DNA of 64,000 nucleotides, from positions 62,001 through 126,000 of the forward strand of contig CAIKAF010000029.1 in NCBI GenBank assembly GCA_903825395.1, read 5' to 3'. Origin of the DNA: an uncultured Flavobacteriales bacterium. Its GTDB lineage: Bacteria > Bacteroidota > Bacteroidia > CAIKAF01. Position numbers and translations under genes: made by a program. Numbering within the stretch: position 1 is the first letter of the stretch; each line of letters begins with the position of its first letter. Of the stretch, positions 37,262 through 45,299 are shown piece by piece. The notes below the pieces were generated by a model that saw only the letters and a list, made by a program, of their open reading frames with translations, had not been told where the DNA came from and made no database searches.

Positions 37262-37403
37262 GGGCCCCCGATTGAACCGGCAGGAAAGCTGGCAACGGGT
37301 GCAATGGCTTGGTGCGAGGAGGCGACCTTGGGAGCCACCGCAGCGCCATAAGCCATTTACCCGTTGACAGTTTGACTACAGGTGAAAGCGGGAAATGGCC
37401 CCC
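37262..37403 (-). repeat. Structured dispersed repeat, divergent copy D
   Basis: This 142-bp copy on the minus strand is 6 nt after the esterase stop, in the gap with atpC. Its ends differ: 5' GGGGGCCATTTCCCGCTTTC, and 3' TTCAATCGGGGGCCC. The helix next to CTTTC/CAAT is CCG/CGG where others have GGG/CCC, a double compensatory change. The arm pairs as CAACGGGT/ACCCGTTG and AATGGCTT/AAGCCATT. The apical core is kept (GGTGGCTCCC and GTCGCCTCCTCGC). Confidence 0.78.
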
Positions 37404-37409
37404 AACTCT

Positions 37410-38372
37410 TTATTCCCAAAACTGAAAATGGATAAAATCAGGAACCCGTTGGCTCCATGATTTTTCACTGTGGTCCGCGCCCTGTGTAATTTTCCAGTAT
37501 AGCTTTTCGTCCGGAATTTTCCGCTTTATTATTTCTATAAAATTGATATTCAATTCATTGTACATTGAATCTAAGGTTTCAGTTCCAGAGTCCAAGTACC
37601 ATTTTTTATTCAAAACCTTGGGTAGATGTGCCTGCAAATACCTTTCAAAGGCCAGGGGAAGCGGGTTGTTTTCCAGGCTGAAAATGCCCGGCCAATGGGT
37701 GCTTATGCTGCCGATTCCGCCCCAATTATTGGGATATTCACACATTCCATACCACGAAATTAAGCCGCCCATACTGCTGCCCGCCAGTACATTCTGTTCC
37801 GCCGCTCGGCTTACCTTAAATCTGGATTCGATTTCAGGACGAATTTGATGCATCAGAAATGCCAGATACGCATCTGAATTTGGTTTGAATGGCCCATTTG
37901 AACGACCATGCTGCTGAAGTTCTGTGCTAACATGTTGTTGTTCAGTGGACGAAAGGGCATAGAACGGTTTTTCCGGTAGGTAATCGGCATGCCGGGTATT
38001 GGGATTGTTCCAAATGCCCACTACGATTGGAATGGGTGATTTCCCCACGGCTTGGGAAGCACATAAGATGGAGTCAATATTCCAAGACTGCCTATTCCAT
38101 GTTTGCTCGGCATCGAATAACATCTGACCATCGTGCATGTAAACCACAGGATAGGGGGCAGCGTTCGGGTAACCGCTTGGCAACCAGACATCTACCAATC
38201 GGTCGGAAAATAAAGGGTTATTCCACGCGCTAATCCGGTATGAACTGCCGCAATCTACCTTGGGGCCGGGCTGAACGAGTGCTTGTGCATAGCCCTTTGT
38301 ACATGAGCTCCATGGGAATAAAATAAGGGTAATTGGCCCTAGAATTGCTCTAAATTTTAACGGATTTCTCAT
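37410..38372 (-). CDS. Secreted alpha/beta-hydrolase, putative esterase (EstD/Fes-like)
   Basis: The 320-residue protein has a signal sequence (LILFPWSSCTKGYAQA) with a possible lipobox at the Cys. The family pattern is ASTITSA-like putative esterase: VWLPSGYPNAAPYPVVYMHD followed by GQMLFD, then the nucleophile motif LAGSSMGGLISWYG (GxSxGG), and a late DHSEKSW that supplies the catalytic His. It hydrolyses ester bonds; relatives act on siderophore esters, feruloyl esters or S-formylglutathione, and the substrate is unknown here. Repeat copy D lies 6 nt after its stop. Confidence 0.83.
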   Translation of the reverse strand: MRNPLKFRAILGPITLILFPWSSCTKGYAQALVQPGPKVDCGSSYRISAWNNPLFSDRLVDVWLPSGYPNAAPYPVVYMHDGQMLFDAEQTWNRQSWNIDSILCASQAVGKSPIPIVVGIWNNPNTRHADYLPEKPFYALSSTEQQHVSTELQQHGRSNGPFKPNSDAYLAFLMHQIRPEIESRFKVSRAAEQNVLAGSSMGGLISWYGMCEYPNNWGGIGSISTHWPGIFSLENNPLPLAFERYLQAHLPKVLNKKWYLDSGTETLDSMYNELNINFIEIIKRKIPDEKLYWKITQGADHSEKSWSQRVPDFIHFQFWE

Positions 38373-38473
38373 CCTTAATTTTTGAAAAGAGGCATGTACC
38401 TGAAGGGGATTAATGGGGCTGGGTCAATAGTGGAATGGGCAGAAGCGATTTTGTTTGAATGGAGCATGCATGC

Positions 38474-39085
38474 TTATCGGACGCGGAGTGTAAACATGGT
38501 TTTACCTTGCAGACTTCCTTTTAATTCATCTCCCGATTCAACCCGGCCAACTCCGGCAGGGGTTCCGGTAAAAATAACATCTCCCATTTTTAAACTAAAA
38601 TACCGGCTGATGTAGGAAATCAGTTTGGGGATGCTGTGCAACATCTGTGCACTGTGCCCAATTTGTACCGATTGTCCATTTTTAAGCAATTCAAATTCAA
38701 GATTTTGAACATCTTGGAATTCTGATAATGGCATAAAATCGCCCAAATAGGCCGAGCCATCAAATGCCTTTGCCTTTTCCCAGGGAAGCCCCTTCGCTTT
38801 GAGCTGGGCTTGCAAATCGCGTGCCGTAAAATCAATTCCGAGCCCTATTTCAGAGATGTACCGAAAAGCGAACTCTTCATCGATGCACTTGCCATTTCTG
38901 CCAATTTTCAGAAGGAGCTCACATTCATAGTGAATATCAGATGAAAAGGCGGGAATAATGAACGGATTATTGCGTTGCATTACCGCCGAATCGGGCTTCA
39001 TAAATAGTACAGGTTCTTCAGGCACTTCATTGCCCAGTTCCTGAGCATGGTCGGCATAATTTCTTCCTACACAAATAATTTTCAT
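38474..39085 (-). CDS. Fumarylacetoacetate hydrolase-family protein (FAHD1-like)
   Basis: The 203-residue protein matches the short FAH fold: MKIICVGRNYADHAQELGNE, IHYECELLLKIG (Glu pair), GLGIDFTARDLQ (Asp; metal triad), KAFDGSAYLGDF and DVIFTGTPAGVG. Short members are acylpyruvases or oxaloacetate decarboxylases rather than true tyrosine-pathway FAH, although hmgA-hppD elsewhere in the window could use a fumarylacetoacetase. It lies 11 bp after a tiny membrane gene and the NSS transporter, so the three are probably one transcript. Confidence 0.85.
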   Translation of the reverse strand: MKIICVGRNYADHAQELGNEVPEEPVLFMKPDSAVMQRNNPFIIPAFSSDIHYECELLLKIGRNGKCIDEEFAFRYISEIGLGIDFTARDLQAQLKAKGLPWEKAKAFDGSAYLGDFMPLSEFQDVQNLEFELLKNGQSVQIGHSAQMLHSIPKLISYISRYFSLKMGDVIFTGTPAGVGRVESGDELKGSLQGKTMFTLRVR

Positions 39086-39096
39086 TTTATAGCCCT

Positions 39097-39201
39097 TTAC
39101 TTGTTGTTTGGTTTTTTAAGAACTTTCCAAAAAAAGTACACAGTAAAACCAATAACAATAGATTGGGCAATTAGACAAGTAATTAATGCAGCGCGGTTCA
39201 T
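39097..39201 (-). CDS. 34-residue membrane protein, MetS-like small subunit of the NSS transporter
   Basis: I found this frame by translating the gap between the transporter and the FAH gene. It begins with an ATG that overlaps the transporter stop (ATGA) and ends TAA. The product starts MNRAALITCLIAQ, has one hydrophobic helix of about 20 residues (including SIVIGFTVYFFWK) and a basic tail VLKKPNNK. This size, topology, and gene position match the MetS family of small subunits for NSS methionine/alanine importers, first described in Corynebacterium (MetPS). The match is by architecture; I cannot run a search. Confidence 0.72.
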   Translation of the reverse strand: MNRAALITCLIAQSIVIGFTVYFFWKVLKKPNNK

Positions 39202-41177
39202 GCGGGATTTTTTTTGCGTTTTAAATAGGCCAAGTACACTAGAAAAGAAATACCGGCAAATAAAATAATCAATAGGGTTCTGCCGATATTCAATAGGAGA
39301 AGGTGCTCTCGGCGCAGAGCAATTTCATGCTCTACCTGTTCCGCCTCCAGCGTTAAACCCAATGAAGACAGATTGGCTAGTTTCAGTTCTAGGGCGGTTA
39401 ATTCGGCCTTTTCGCTTGCGTTTACGCCCTTTTTCAACAGGCTATTGTTGTCTAAATTCCAACCCTTTCCTGAAAATAGATTTGAAAATTCGAGCGACCA
39501 ATTTTGAGATTCCTCTACTCGATACTCTTCTTTCTTCAATTCAGGAGCGTAGGTTCCGGCCCAAGTACGCAAGGCCCCAATGCTAGGGAAACGCTGTTTG
39601 AACTCTGTTTTAGGAAGCTTGCCGCTGAGGCGATTCCCATGTTGTTTTACGTCTTGAAACCCTTGGTCTTGCAACACAGTGCTCAAATAAAGGGCATGAT
39701 CCTTGTTTTTTGCATGAATGTGCAGCACAGAGCTGCTGGGTGGAGTAATCAAGGCTCCGATGAAAACAGCCAGTAGCATTACCGGAGTTACATAGCGAAT
39801 GATATACTTGAAAATTATGGGAATTTTCATGTCTGATCCCAGGTTGATTTCTTCCCAGCCTTTATGAATGCCAAAAATCCAAGAAAATAAAATGGTTTCT
39901 GCTAAAGCAAAAAAGACCAATCCTACGGTTCCTGCCCAGTAATCGTATTCATCAAAAATGGGTTGAGTCAAAAACACGATTTTTCCTTGGCTGTCATAGT
40001 CAACAACATATCCCAACACAGTAGGCAATCCAAACATTAAAACAATCAATCCAAAGCTCAAGGCCGCTTTTTTATGAGGTACCTTAAATTCGTCTTTCAA
40101 AAAACCAATCCAAGGTGTTCCCATGGCAAGTGAGGAGGTAATACCGGCAAAAAACAACAATCCAAACCAAAAAAATCCGGCAAACTTGGCCACAATTGGT
40201 CCCCATTGTTGGAATAAATAAGGCATGGTTTGAAATGCCATTCCGAATCCGGCATTATCAATAACCCAATCAATGCCCAAATACCCTGCCGCAATGGGAA
40301 TCACAATCATGCTGCCCAAAACCACTTCTACAAATTCATTTGTAAATCCAGATGTTGTGGCATTTAGAGCAATATCGCCTTTGGATTCAACATAACTGGC
40401 ATAGCAATGAATCGTTCCCATTCCCAACGATAAGGTGAAGAAGATTTGTCCGGCGGCTGCCAGCCACACTTTTGGATTGGCAAGGGAATCAAATTGGGGC
40501 GTCCATAAAAAATTAATCCCATCCCAAGCATTGGCATCTGGAACAGCAGCTGAAGCCCCTTCAGTACCTAAGGTTAATCCACGAACCGCGAGGATTAATC
40601 CGAAAAATATGAGCATGGGTACTCCGATTTTTGCCACTTTTTCTATTCCAGATAGGCCGGTAGATAAAATATAGGTGTTTAAGCCCAGGCAAAGCAGGAA
40701 AAATACCACACCCTCATAGGGGATTCCGGTTGAACTTTGGCCGGCATCAATGTATTTCAAAAAGAAATATGCCGATTCCGATTGAGACAATTCGGCAAAT
40801 GTTCCAACCACAGAATGATACATGTATGACAGCGTCCATGACTCAATATAGCAGTAGTAACAGGCAACGGCGACATTGGTGAAAATTCCGAAAACGCCAA
40901 TGTATTTCCATAAAGCACGTTTTCCTAAGGAATCAAAAATAAACGGCGTACTGTGGTTTCCTTTTCGACCTCCATGCCTGCCCATGGCCCATTCAATCCA
41001 CAACAAAGGGATTCCCATCAGTAAAAAACAAATCAAATACGGGATAATAAAGGCTCCGCCGCCATTTTGCACGGCTTGCACCGGAAAGCGCAAAAAGTTC
41101 CCCAAGCCAACGGCATTCCCAGCCATTGCAAGAATAAGACCTAAGCGCGAGCCCCATTTTTCTTTTTCTATCGACAT
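39198..41177 (-). CDS. Sodium-dependent NSS-family amino-acid transporter with C-terminal insertion
   Basis: The 659-residue protein begins with the NSS signature: WGSRLGLILAMAGNAVGLGN, then FLRFPVQAVQNGGGAFIIPY and LLWIEWAMGRHGG. These unwound-TM1 residues bind Na+ and substrate. Around eleven helices are followed by a soluble stretch of roughly 130-150 residues (with HIHAKNKDHALYLSTVLQDQ and coiled-coil-like KAELTALELKLANLSSL) before a last helix near the end (TLLIILFAGISFLVYLAYL). Most NSS proteins lack such a segment. The stop overlaps the MetS-like start. Confidence 0.87.
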   Translation of the reverse strand: MSIEKEKWGSRLGLILAMAGNAVGLGNFLRFPVQAVQNGGGAFIIPYLICFLLMGIPLLWIEWAMGRHGGRKGNHSTPFIFDSLGKRALWKYIGVFGIFTNVAVACYYCYIESWTLSYMYHSVVGTFAELSQSESAYFFLKYIDAGQSSTGIPYEGVVFFLLCLGLNTYILSTGLSGIEKVAKIGVPMLIFFGLILAVRGLTLGTEGASAAVPDANAWDGINFLWTPQFDSLANPKVWLAAAGQIFFTLSLGMGTIHCYASYVESKGDIALNATTSGFTNEFVEVVLGSMIVIPIAAGYLGIDWVIDNAGFGMAFQTMPYLFQQWGPIVAKFAGFFWFGLLFFAGITSSLAMGTPWIGFLKDEFKVPHKKAALSFGLIVLMFGLPTVLGYVVDYDSQGKIVFLTQPIFDEYDYWAGTVGLVFFALAETILFSWIFGIHKGWEEINLGSDMKIPIIFKYIIRYVTPVMLLAVFIGALITPPSSSVLHIHAKNKDHALYLSTVLQDQGFQDVKQHGNRLSGKLPKTEFKQRFPSIGALRTWAGTYAPELKKEEYRVEESQNWSLEFSNLFSGKGWNLDNNSLLKKGVNASEKAELTALELKLANLSSLGLTLEAEQVEHEIALRREHLLLLNIGRTLLIILFAGISFLVYLAYLKRKKNPA

Positions 41178-41245
41178 ACGTCTAGCATTTCATATTCGCT
41201 TCCGAAGATACAATTCTTTTTTTACGGCTTGCACTTTAATGGCTT

Positions 41246-41393
41246 GGGCGGCGGACGGGCTTTCAGCGCTACTCCGCAGTCCTCTTGGGGCCACAGGTGG
41301 CATAGCAGTAGCTCCCAGGGTCGCTCTGCCATGCCGCCTGTGGCAGCCCAAGCGTTCTTTGCGGGGTAGCTGCTTCAATCCCTGCCGCAGGCC
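41246..41393 (+). repeat. Structured dispersed repeat, antisense copy E
   Basis: This 148-bp copy is plus-oriented between two minus genes (Hpt stop at 41397, NSS start at 41177), so it alone has no upstream gene in its own direction. Termini: GGGCGGCGGACGGGCTTTC and TTCAATCCCTGCCGCA. Helices: GCTAC/GTAGC replacing GGTAG/CTACC, TTGGG/CCCAA, GCCACAGG/CCTGTGGC and GGCAT/ATGCC. The apical core is altered (GTAGCTCCC, GTCGCT) relative to the others. Confidence 0.82.
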
Positions 41394-41396
41394 TCC

Positions 41397-41765
41397 TCAT
41401 TTTTTGGGGTGTTGCATCAAACCTTGAAGGGCAGTGATTTCCGTCGTTAAATCCGCTTGTATTTCCTCCAATCCCTCTTTTAGAGCATGGATTTTGGTTA
41501 GATCTGAAGGATTTTCTTGCAGTTCAACCTGCAATGCTGAAATTCGTTGAGCCATCGAATCATAGCCCAAGGTTCTCAATCCTGAGAGCCATCGGTGCTG
41601 TATGTGAAAAATCCCTTTGACATTGGCCTCGCTCAAGCATTGATGCCAATCAGGTAATGTTTTATCCCATTCTTCTTTGAATCGGTATAATAAGCGCAAT
41701 ACAATAGTCAAATCTCCAGAAAATGATTTGAATAATGGGTTGTGGGGCTGGGCAAAGCGACTCAT
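41397..41765 (-). CDS. Hpt-like histidine phosphotransfer protein (candidate)
   Basis: The 122-residue all-helical protein has the motif HRWLSGLRTLGYD. Its His-to-Gly spacing (ten residues) and following helix (SMAQRISALQVEL) line up with Hpt phospho-His motifs of the type H-x-L-K-G-S-x4-G. The Lys normally present after His is missing (Leu). It is encoded 2 bp after a response regulator gene, which fits a phosphorelay partner. It could also be an unrelated helical protein; no other hallmark was seen. Confidence 0.5.
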   Translation of the reverse strand: MSRFAQPHNPLFKSFSGDLTIVLRLLYRFKEEWDKTLPDWHQCLSEANVKGIFHIQHRWLSGLRTLGYDSMAQRISALQVELQENPSDLTKIHALKEGLEEIQADLTTEITALQGLMQHPKK

Positions 41766-41767
41766 AC

Positions 41768-43126
41768 CTATTCCCGCTCACGCTTTAACATATTGTAGAT
41801 GCTGCTTTTAGAAATCTGCAGCTTATCTGCTACCAAAATGACCTTATGCTCATATTTTTCCAAGAAAAAATGAATGATTTCATTTTGATACTCTTCCATG
41901 GTTTTGTCTGTATTAAACCACAGCCGCTCTTGTCCGTTTATACCTTGAATCACAACATCATCGGCCTCGATTTCCTGATTTTTCGAAAGTACAACAGCCA
42001 TGTCGATTATGGCTTTCAGCTCCTTTAAATTTCCAGGAAATGTATGCTTCATCAATTTATCAATAGCCTTTTTAGTTAGGCGGGGTTGATGTATGTGCCC
42101 TTGGGTTGCCGATTGCTGTAAAAACAAATTCGAGAGCAATATAATGTCTTCTTTCCGTTGAAGCAATGCCGGCAATTCAATCCGTATTTCCATTAATGAA
42201 AACATCAAATATGCTCGGTCGGGATTGCTTTTTAACCATAAATCGGAATTTAGGTGGCTTGTGAATATCCATTTGCCCTTTACTTCGAATTTGTAGTTGC
42301 TGCCTTTGGCATAAAAATGCCGGCTTCGTTTGATTTGGGTGAGTCGCTCCAGAATAGTATGACTTAACCGATCAAAATGTTCAATTACAAGCGTTCCTTT
42401 TCCCACTTGAACCAACAGCCCGGTTTCCCGTTGAATACCTAAAGAGGTGATGTGTTCCGTTCCAAAAAGTACTTTTTCGATTTGCTCCTCATTCAATCCG
42501 ATGGGGCTAAAAATGAGGAATGGCTGTGTGGCAGTTCCAGCGTATTGATGTATGTATTTGGCCAATGTTTTCTTTCCGGAACCCGATGGCCCGCAAATCA
42601 ATATCCCTGAATCTCGCTTAGCAGCTTTTTCCGCTATGCTTTTGGCTCTTTTAATGTTGGCATCGTTCCCAATAAATGGGACGGGCTGAACGGATTGCAG
42701 CAATTGCTCTTTTAACCGCCGGTTTTCTTGTTCTAATTTGACTTCCTTAATTAAGTTCTTAACGATATTCCAAAGCCGGTCACGGGTTTGTTCGTTTTTC
42801 ACCAAATAATCGTAGGCTCCATGCTTGAGTAAATCAACGGCAGTTTCAATGTCTTCCTGAGCTGAAACTACAGCAACTTTGGCGGTTTGGTTTTTTTCTA
42901 AAATGAACCTTAGTGCATCTTTCCCTCCCATATCGGGCAAGCGGTAATCTAAGGTGATGAGGGAGGGGTTTTGGCCCAAGGCATCAATGCAGGCCTGAGC
43001 TTTTCCAAAGCGATGGACTTCAACGTTGGGGAACAGCTGAATCGAAGCTTCCAGAAATTCTCCATACCAAGGATCGTCTTCTACAATAAAAATTCGAAAC
43101 GGTTCTTCATTCATAAGCGTACCCAT
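41768..43126 (-). CDS. NtrC-like response regulator with degenerate AAA+ domain
   Basis: The 452-residue protein has a receiver domain (IFIVEDDPWYG; phospho-site DYRLPDMGG; KHGAYDYLVK), a AAA+-like domain and a C-terminal Fis-type helix-turn-helix (ILVADKLQISKSSIYNMLKR). Walker A is recognisable (GPSGSGKKTLAKYI). The GAFTGA loop that contacts sigma-54 is absent: after VLFGTEHIT comes SLGIQRETG. Walker B reads GTLVIEHFDRLS, with the Asp-Glu pair changed. The arginine finger region (AYLMFSLMEIRI) also differs. It is probably not a classical sigma-54 activator; it may act as a DNA-binding response regulator. The start may be 43114 instead. Confidence 0.8.
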   Translation of the reverse strand: MGTLMNEEPFRIFIVEDDPWYGEFLEASIQLFPNVEVHRFGKAQACIDALGQNPSLITLDYRLPDMGGKDALRFILEKNQTAKVAVVSAQEDIETAVDLLKHGAYDYLVKNEQTRDRLWNIVKNLIKEVKLEQENRRLKEQLLQSVQPVPFIGNDANIKRAKSIAEKAAKRDSGILICGPSGSGKKTLAKYIHQYAGTATQPFLIFSPIGLNEEQIEKVLFGTEHITSLGIQRETGLLVQVGKGTLVIEHFDRLSHTILERLTQIKRSRHFYAKGSNYKFEVKGKWIFTSHLNSDLWLKSNPDRAYLMFSLMEIRIELPALLQRKEDIILLSNLFLQQSATQGHIHQPRLTKKAIDKLMKHTFPGNLKELKAIIDMAVVLSKNQEIEADDVVIQGINGQERLWFNTDKTMEEYQNEIIHFFLEKYEHKVILVADKLQISKSSIYNMLKRERE

Positions 43127-43228
43127 TGGCTGTCTAAAAATACACTTTAGACGCTTTTTTGTGAAAGATAATTGAAAAATATCTTCAGCACTTTAACTGT
43201 AGCGATTTTCCATGATTAAATTTGGAGA

Positions 43229-43810
43229 ATGTTTCGATTGCAATTGCCGACCGACCCGCGCTGGGTAAATCTAGCATCTCAAGACCTGCAAGAAATTTTA
43301 ACTGATCATGCCTGGTGTGAGCAAAAGGCCGCTTCTTCGGCCATTTCACTCATGGTTCAATTCCCTGAATATCCTGAACTTGTTGAGCAGATGAGTGCTT
43401 TAGCTCAAGAAGAAATGCAGCATTTTCAACGGGTATTTACCTTGCTTCAGGAAAAAGGATTGAGCTTGGGCCGTGAACGGAAGGATGCCTATGTTGGAGC
43501 CCTGCTGGAATTTCAACAGAGAGGAAATTCGGCTATTAACAGGCTTCGAGATAAATTACTGATGGCAGCACTTATTGAGGCAAGAAGTTGTGAGCGCTTT
43601 CGCTTGCTTTCTGAGCAATTAGCCGATGTTGAACTTCAGGCTTTCTATAGAGAATTGATGGAAAGCGAGGCAGGGCATTATACTCTTTTTATCACCCTGG
43701 CACGCGATTTAACCGGACGGGAAGAAACAGATACCCGCTGGAGGGAATGGTTGGATTACGAAGCGAAAATTTTGCACCATTTCTCTGAAGGAAAAGGGAT
43801 ACATGGCTGA
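43229..43810 (+). CDS. miaE: tRNA-(ms2io6A)-hydroxylase (MiaE)
   Basis: The 193-residue helical diiron protein matches MiaE: DHAWCEQKAASSAISLMVQ, LAQEEMQHFQRVFTLLQEKG and EARSCERFRLLS, with a late MESEAGHYTLFITLAR. The E...ExxH...E...ExxH pattern supplies the diiron site. MiaE hydroxylates ms2i6A at tRNA position 37. No miaA or miaB is in the window. It is divergent from the NtrC-like regulator, with a 102-bp gap, and is followed by an AT-rich 158-bp convergent gap. Confidence 0.88.
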   Translation: MFRLQLPTDPRWVNLASQDLQEILTDHAWCEQKAASSAISLMVQFPEYPELVEQMSALAQEEMQHFQRVFTLLQEKGLSLGRERKDAYVGALLEFQQRGNSAINRLRDKLLMAALIEARSCERFRLLSEQLADVELQAFYRELMESEAGHYTLFITLARDLTGREETDTRWREWLDYEAKILHHFSEGKGIHG

Positions 43811-43968
43811 CCTGTTATCGCTGGTTATGAATTGAACTTTTCAATCAAAATAAACCAAACATTGATTTCAAGTAAAGGGTAAATCATCGATCCAAGAACG
43901 ATTTTTTAACAATGAAACTCAAGCAAACATTATAAATTAAAAAAAACTAAAATATGCGAAGCGTGCTT

Positions 43969-45189
43969 TTATAGTTTTAATTTATCAAACGCATTTTTAA
44001 GAAGAAATGGTGTAGAAAGAGTTGTTATTATTCCCATTATTACTAAAATTGAAAAAATCTCGGTATTAATTAAATTATTTCTATAGGCTATATTGGCAAT
44101 CACTAACTCCATAATTCCTCTGGCATTTAACCCTATTCCAAGTGTCAAGGAAAAACGGGAGTTCAAACCTGCAAGTTTACCTCCAATAAAGCCTCCAAGT
44201 ATTTTTGAAATATATGAAACCAATAAAATACCGATTAAAAGTCCCACATTTTGAATTGAAATAAAGTTAAATTCTAATCCAATTCCTGCAAAGAAAATTG
44301 GCGCCAAAAAACCCATAGCCATATTGCTCGTAGTTTTTTCAATAGCATATAAATTCTCTTTTCCAATCAAAGATTCACTAATCAACATCGAACCAAAAAA
44401 TGCCCCTACAATAAAATGCAATCCCAAATTTTCTGTAAACGTTGAGAAAAGTAAAATAAACGCAAAAAATAAGGCAAACAATGGTTCTTTACCTTTTAAA
44501 AGGGAAACTAATTTATCTAAAGATTCTTGAATATAATTCCCTTTTTTTACCAATTTCCGTATAAGCAGGTATGCCAAACTTAAGGATGAAATAAATACAA
44601 ATAGTTTAAAAAGAGATTGGGCACCTGCCTTGGCAACTGCAAAGAAAGACATATCAGTATCTTTAAGGTTTAATAAGACACCTAAAATTGAAAGTGCCAA
44701 AACATCATCAAAAATCGCAATTGAAATAATTTTTTGACCTACTTCCGTATTGATTTTTCCTAAATCCATTAGAATCCGAATACTTACAGGCAAGGCAGTT
44801 ATAGCAACACATAAACCAATAAATATATTGGTCATAATATCCTGTTTAAAAACATATCCAATCCCAATTCCACCAACAATAGGGATGGAAAAAGCCATTA
44901 TAGAAATAATTATATTCCTGCCTTTTAATGATTTTAAAATATCTTCAATATTGATTTCAAGGCCTGCGATGATTACTAAAAGAAATATGCCCAACTCAGA
45001 AATCACTTTGATGTCCTCAGTTCGATGAATCAGATTTAGAAGGCTAGGACCAAGTATAATGCCCGCTATAATTTCGCCAATCATAGCGGGTTGTTTAAAA
45101 CGCTCAAAAACCTCTCCCAGTATTCTTGCGGTTACCAACAAGATGAGAAGATTTGTAAAAAAGGGAAGGACGTGTTCTGGACTACCCAT
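43969..45189 (-). CDS. Cation:proton antiporter, CPA2 family
   Basis: The 406-residue membrane protein has 11-13 helices with Na+/H+ exchanger features: QPAMIGEIIAGIILGPSLLN, ELGIFLLVIIAGLEI, IFDDVLALSILGVLL (the ND/DD ion-site region) and GLNARGIMELVIAN. No C-terminal TrkA or USP domain follows. Its DNA is clearly more A+T-rich than its neighbours, with many AAA, ATT and TTT codons, and the flanking gaps share this. That points to transfer from an AT-rich donor. The ion specificity is unknown. Confidence 0.88.
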   Translation of the reverse strand: MGSPEHVLPFFTNLLILLVTARILGEVFERFKQPAMIGEIIAGIILGPSLLNLIHRTEDIKVISELGIFLLVIIAGLEINIEDILKSLKGRNIIISIMAFSIPIVGGIGIGYVFKQDIMTNIFIGLCVAITALPVSIRILMDLGKINTEVGQKIISIAIFDDVLALSILGVLLNLKDTDMSFFAVAKAGAQSLFKLFVFISSLSLAYLLIRKLVKKGNYIQESLDKLVSLLKGKEPLFALFFAFILLFSTFTENLGLHFIVGAFFGSMLISESLIGKENLYAIEKTTSNMAMGFLAPIFFAGIGLEFNFISIQNVGLLIGILLVSYISKILGGFIGGKLAGLNSRFSLTLGIGLNARGIMELVIANIAYRNNLINTEIFSILVIMGIITTLSTPFLLKNAFDKLKL

Positions 45190-45299
45190 AAAGTCCCAAA
45201 TTTAGCTAAAATTCTGTATGGAAAGCTAAATCTCAGATTTATGCCCTCAGCCCCAATTAAATCTCTCTATTTATTGGATTCCTAAAGAACCATGGATTT

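Noticed and set aside
38474-39085. FAH-family gene as the tyrosine-pathway fumarylacetoacetase partner of hmgA-hppD
   Set aside because: It is about 200 residues (FAHD1-like), while true fumarylacetoacetase is about 420, and it is linked to the transporter, not to hmgA.
41768-43126. Regulator as a classical sigma-54 activator
   Set aside because: GAFTGA and Walker B acidic residues are absent, so only the general NtrC-like architecture is claimed.
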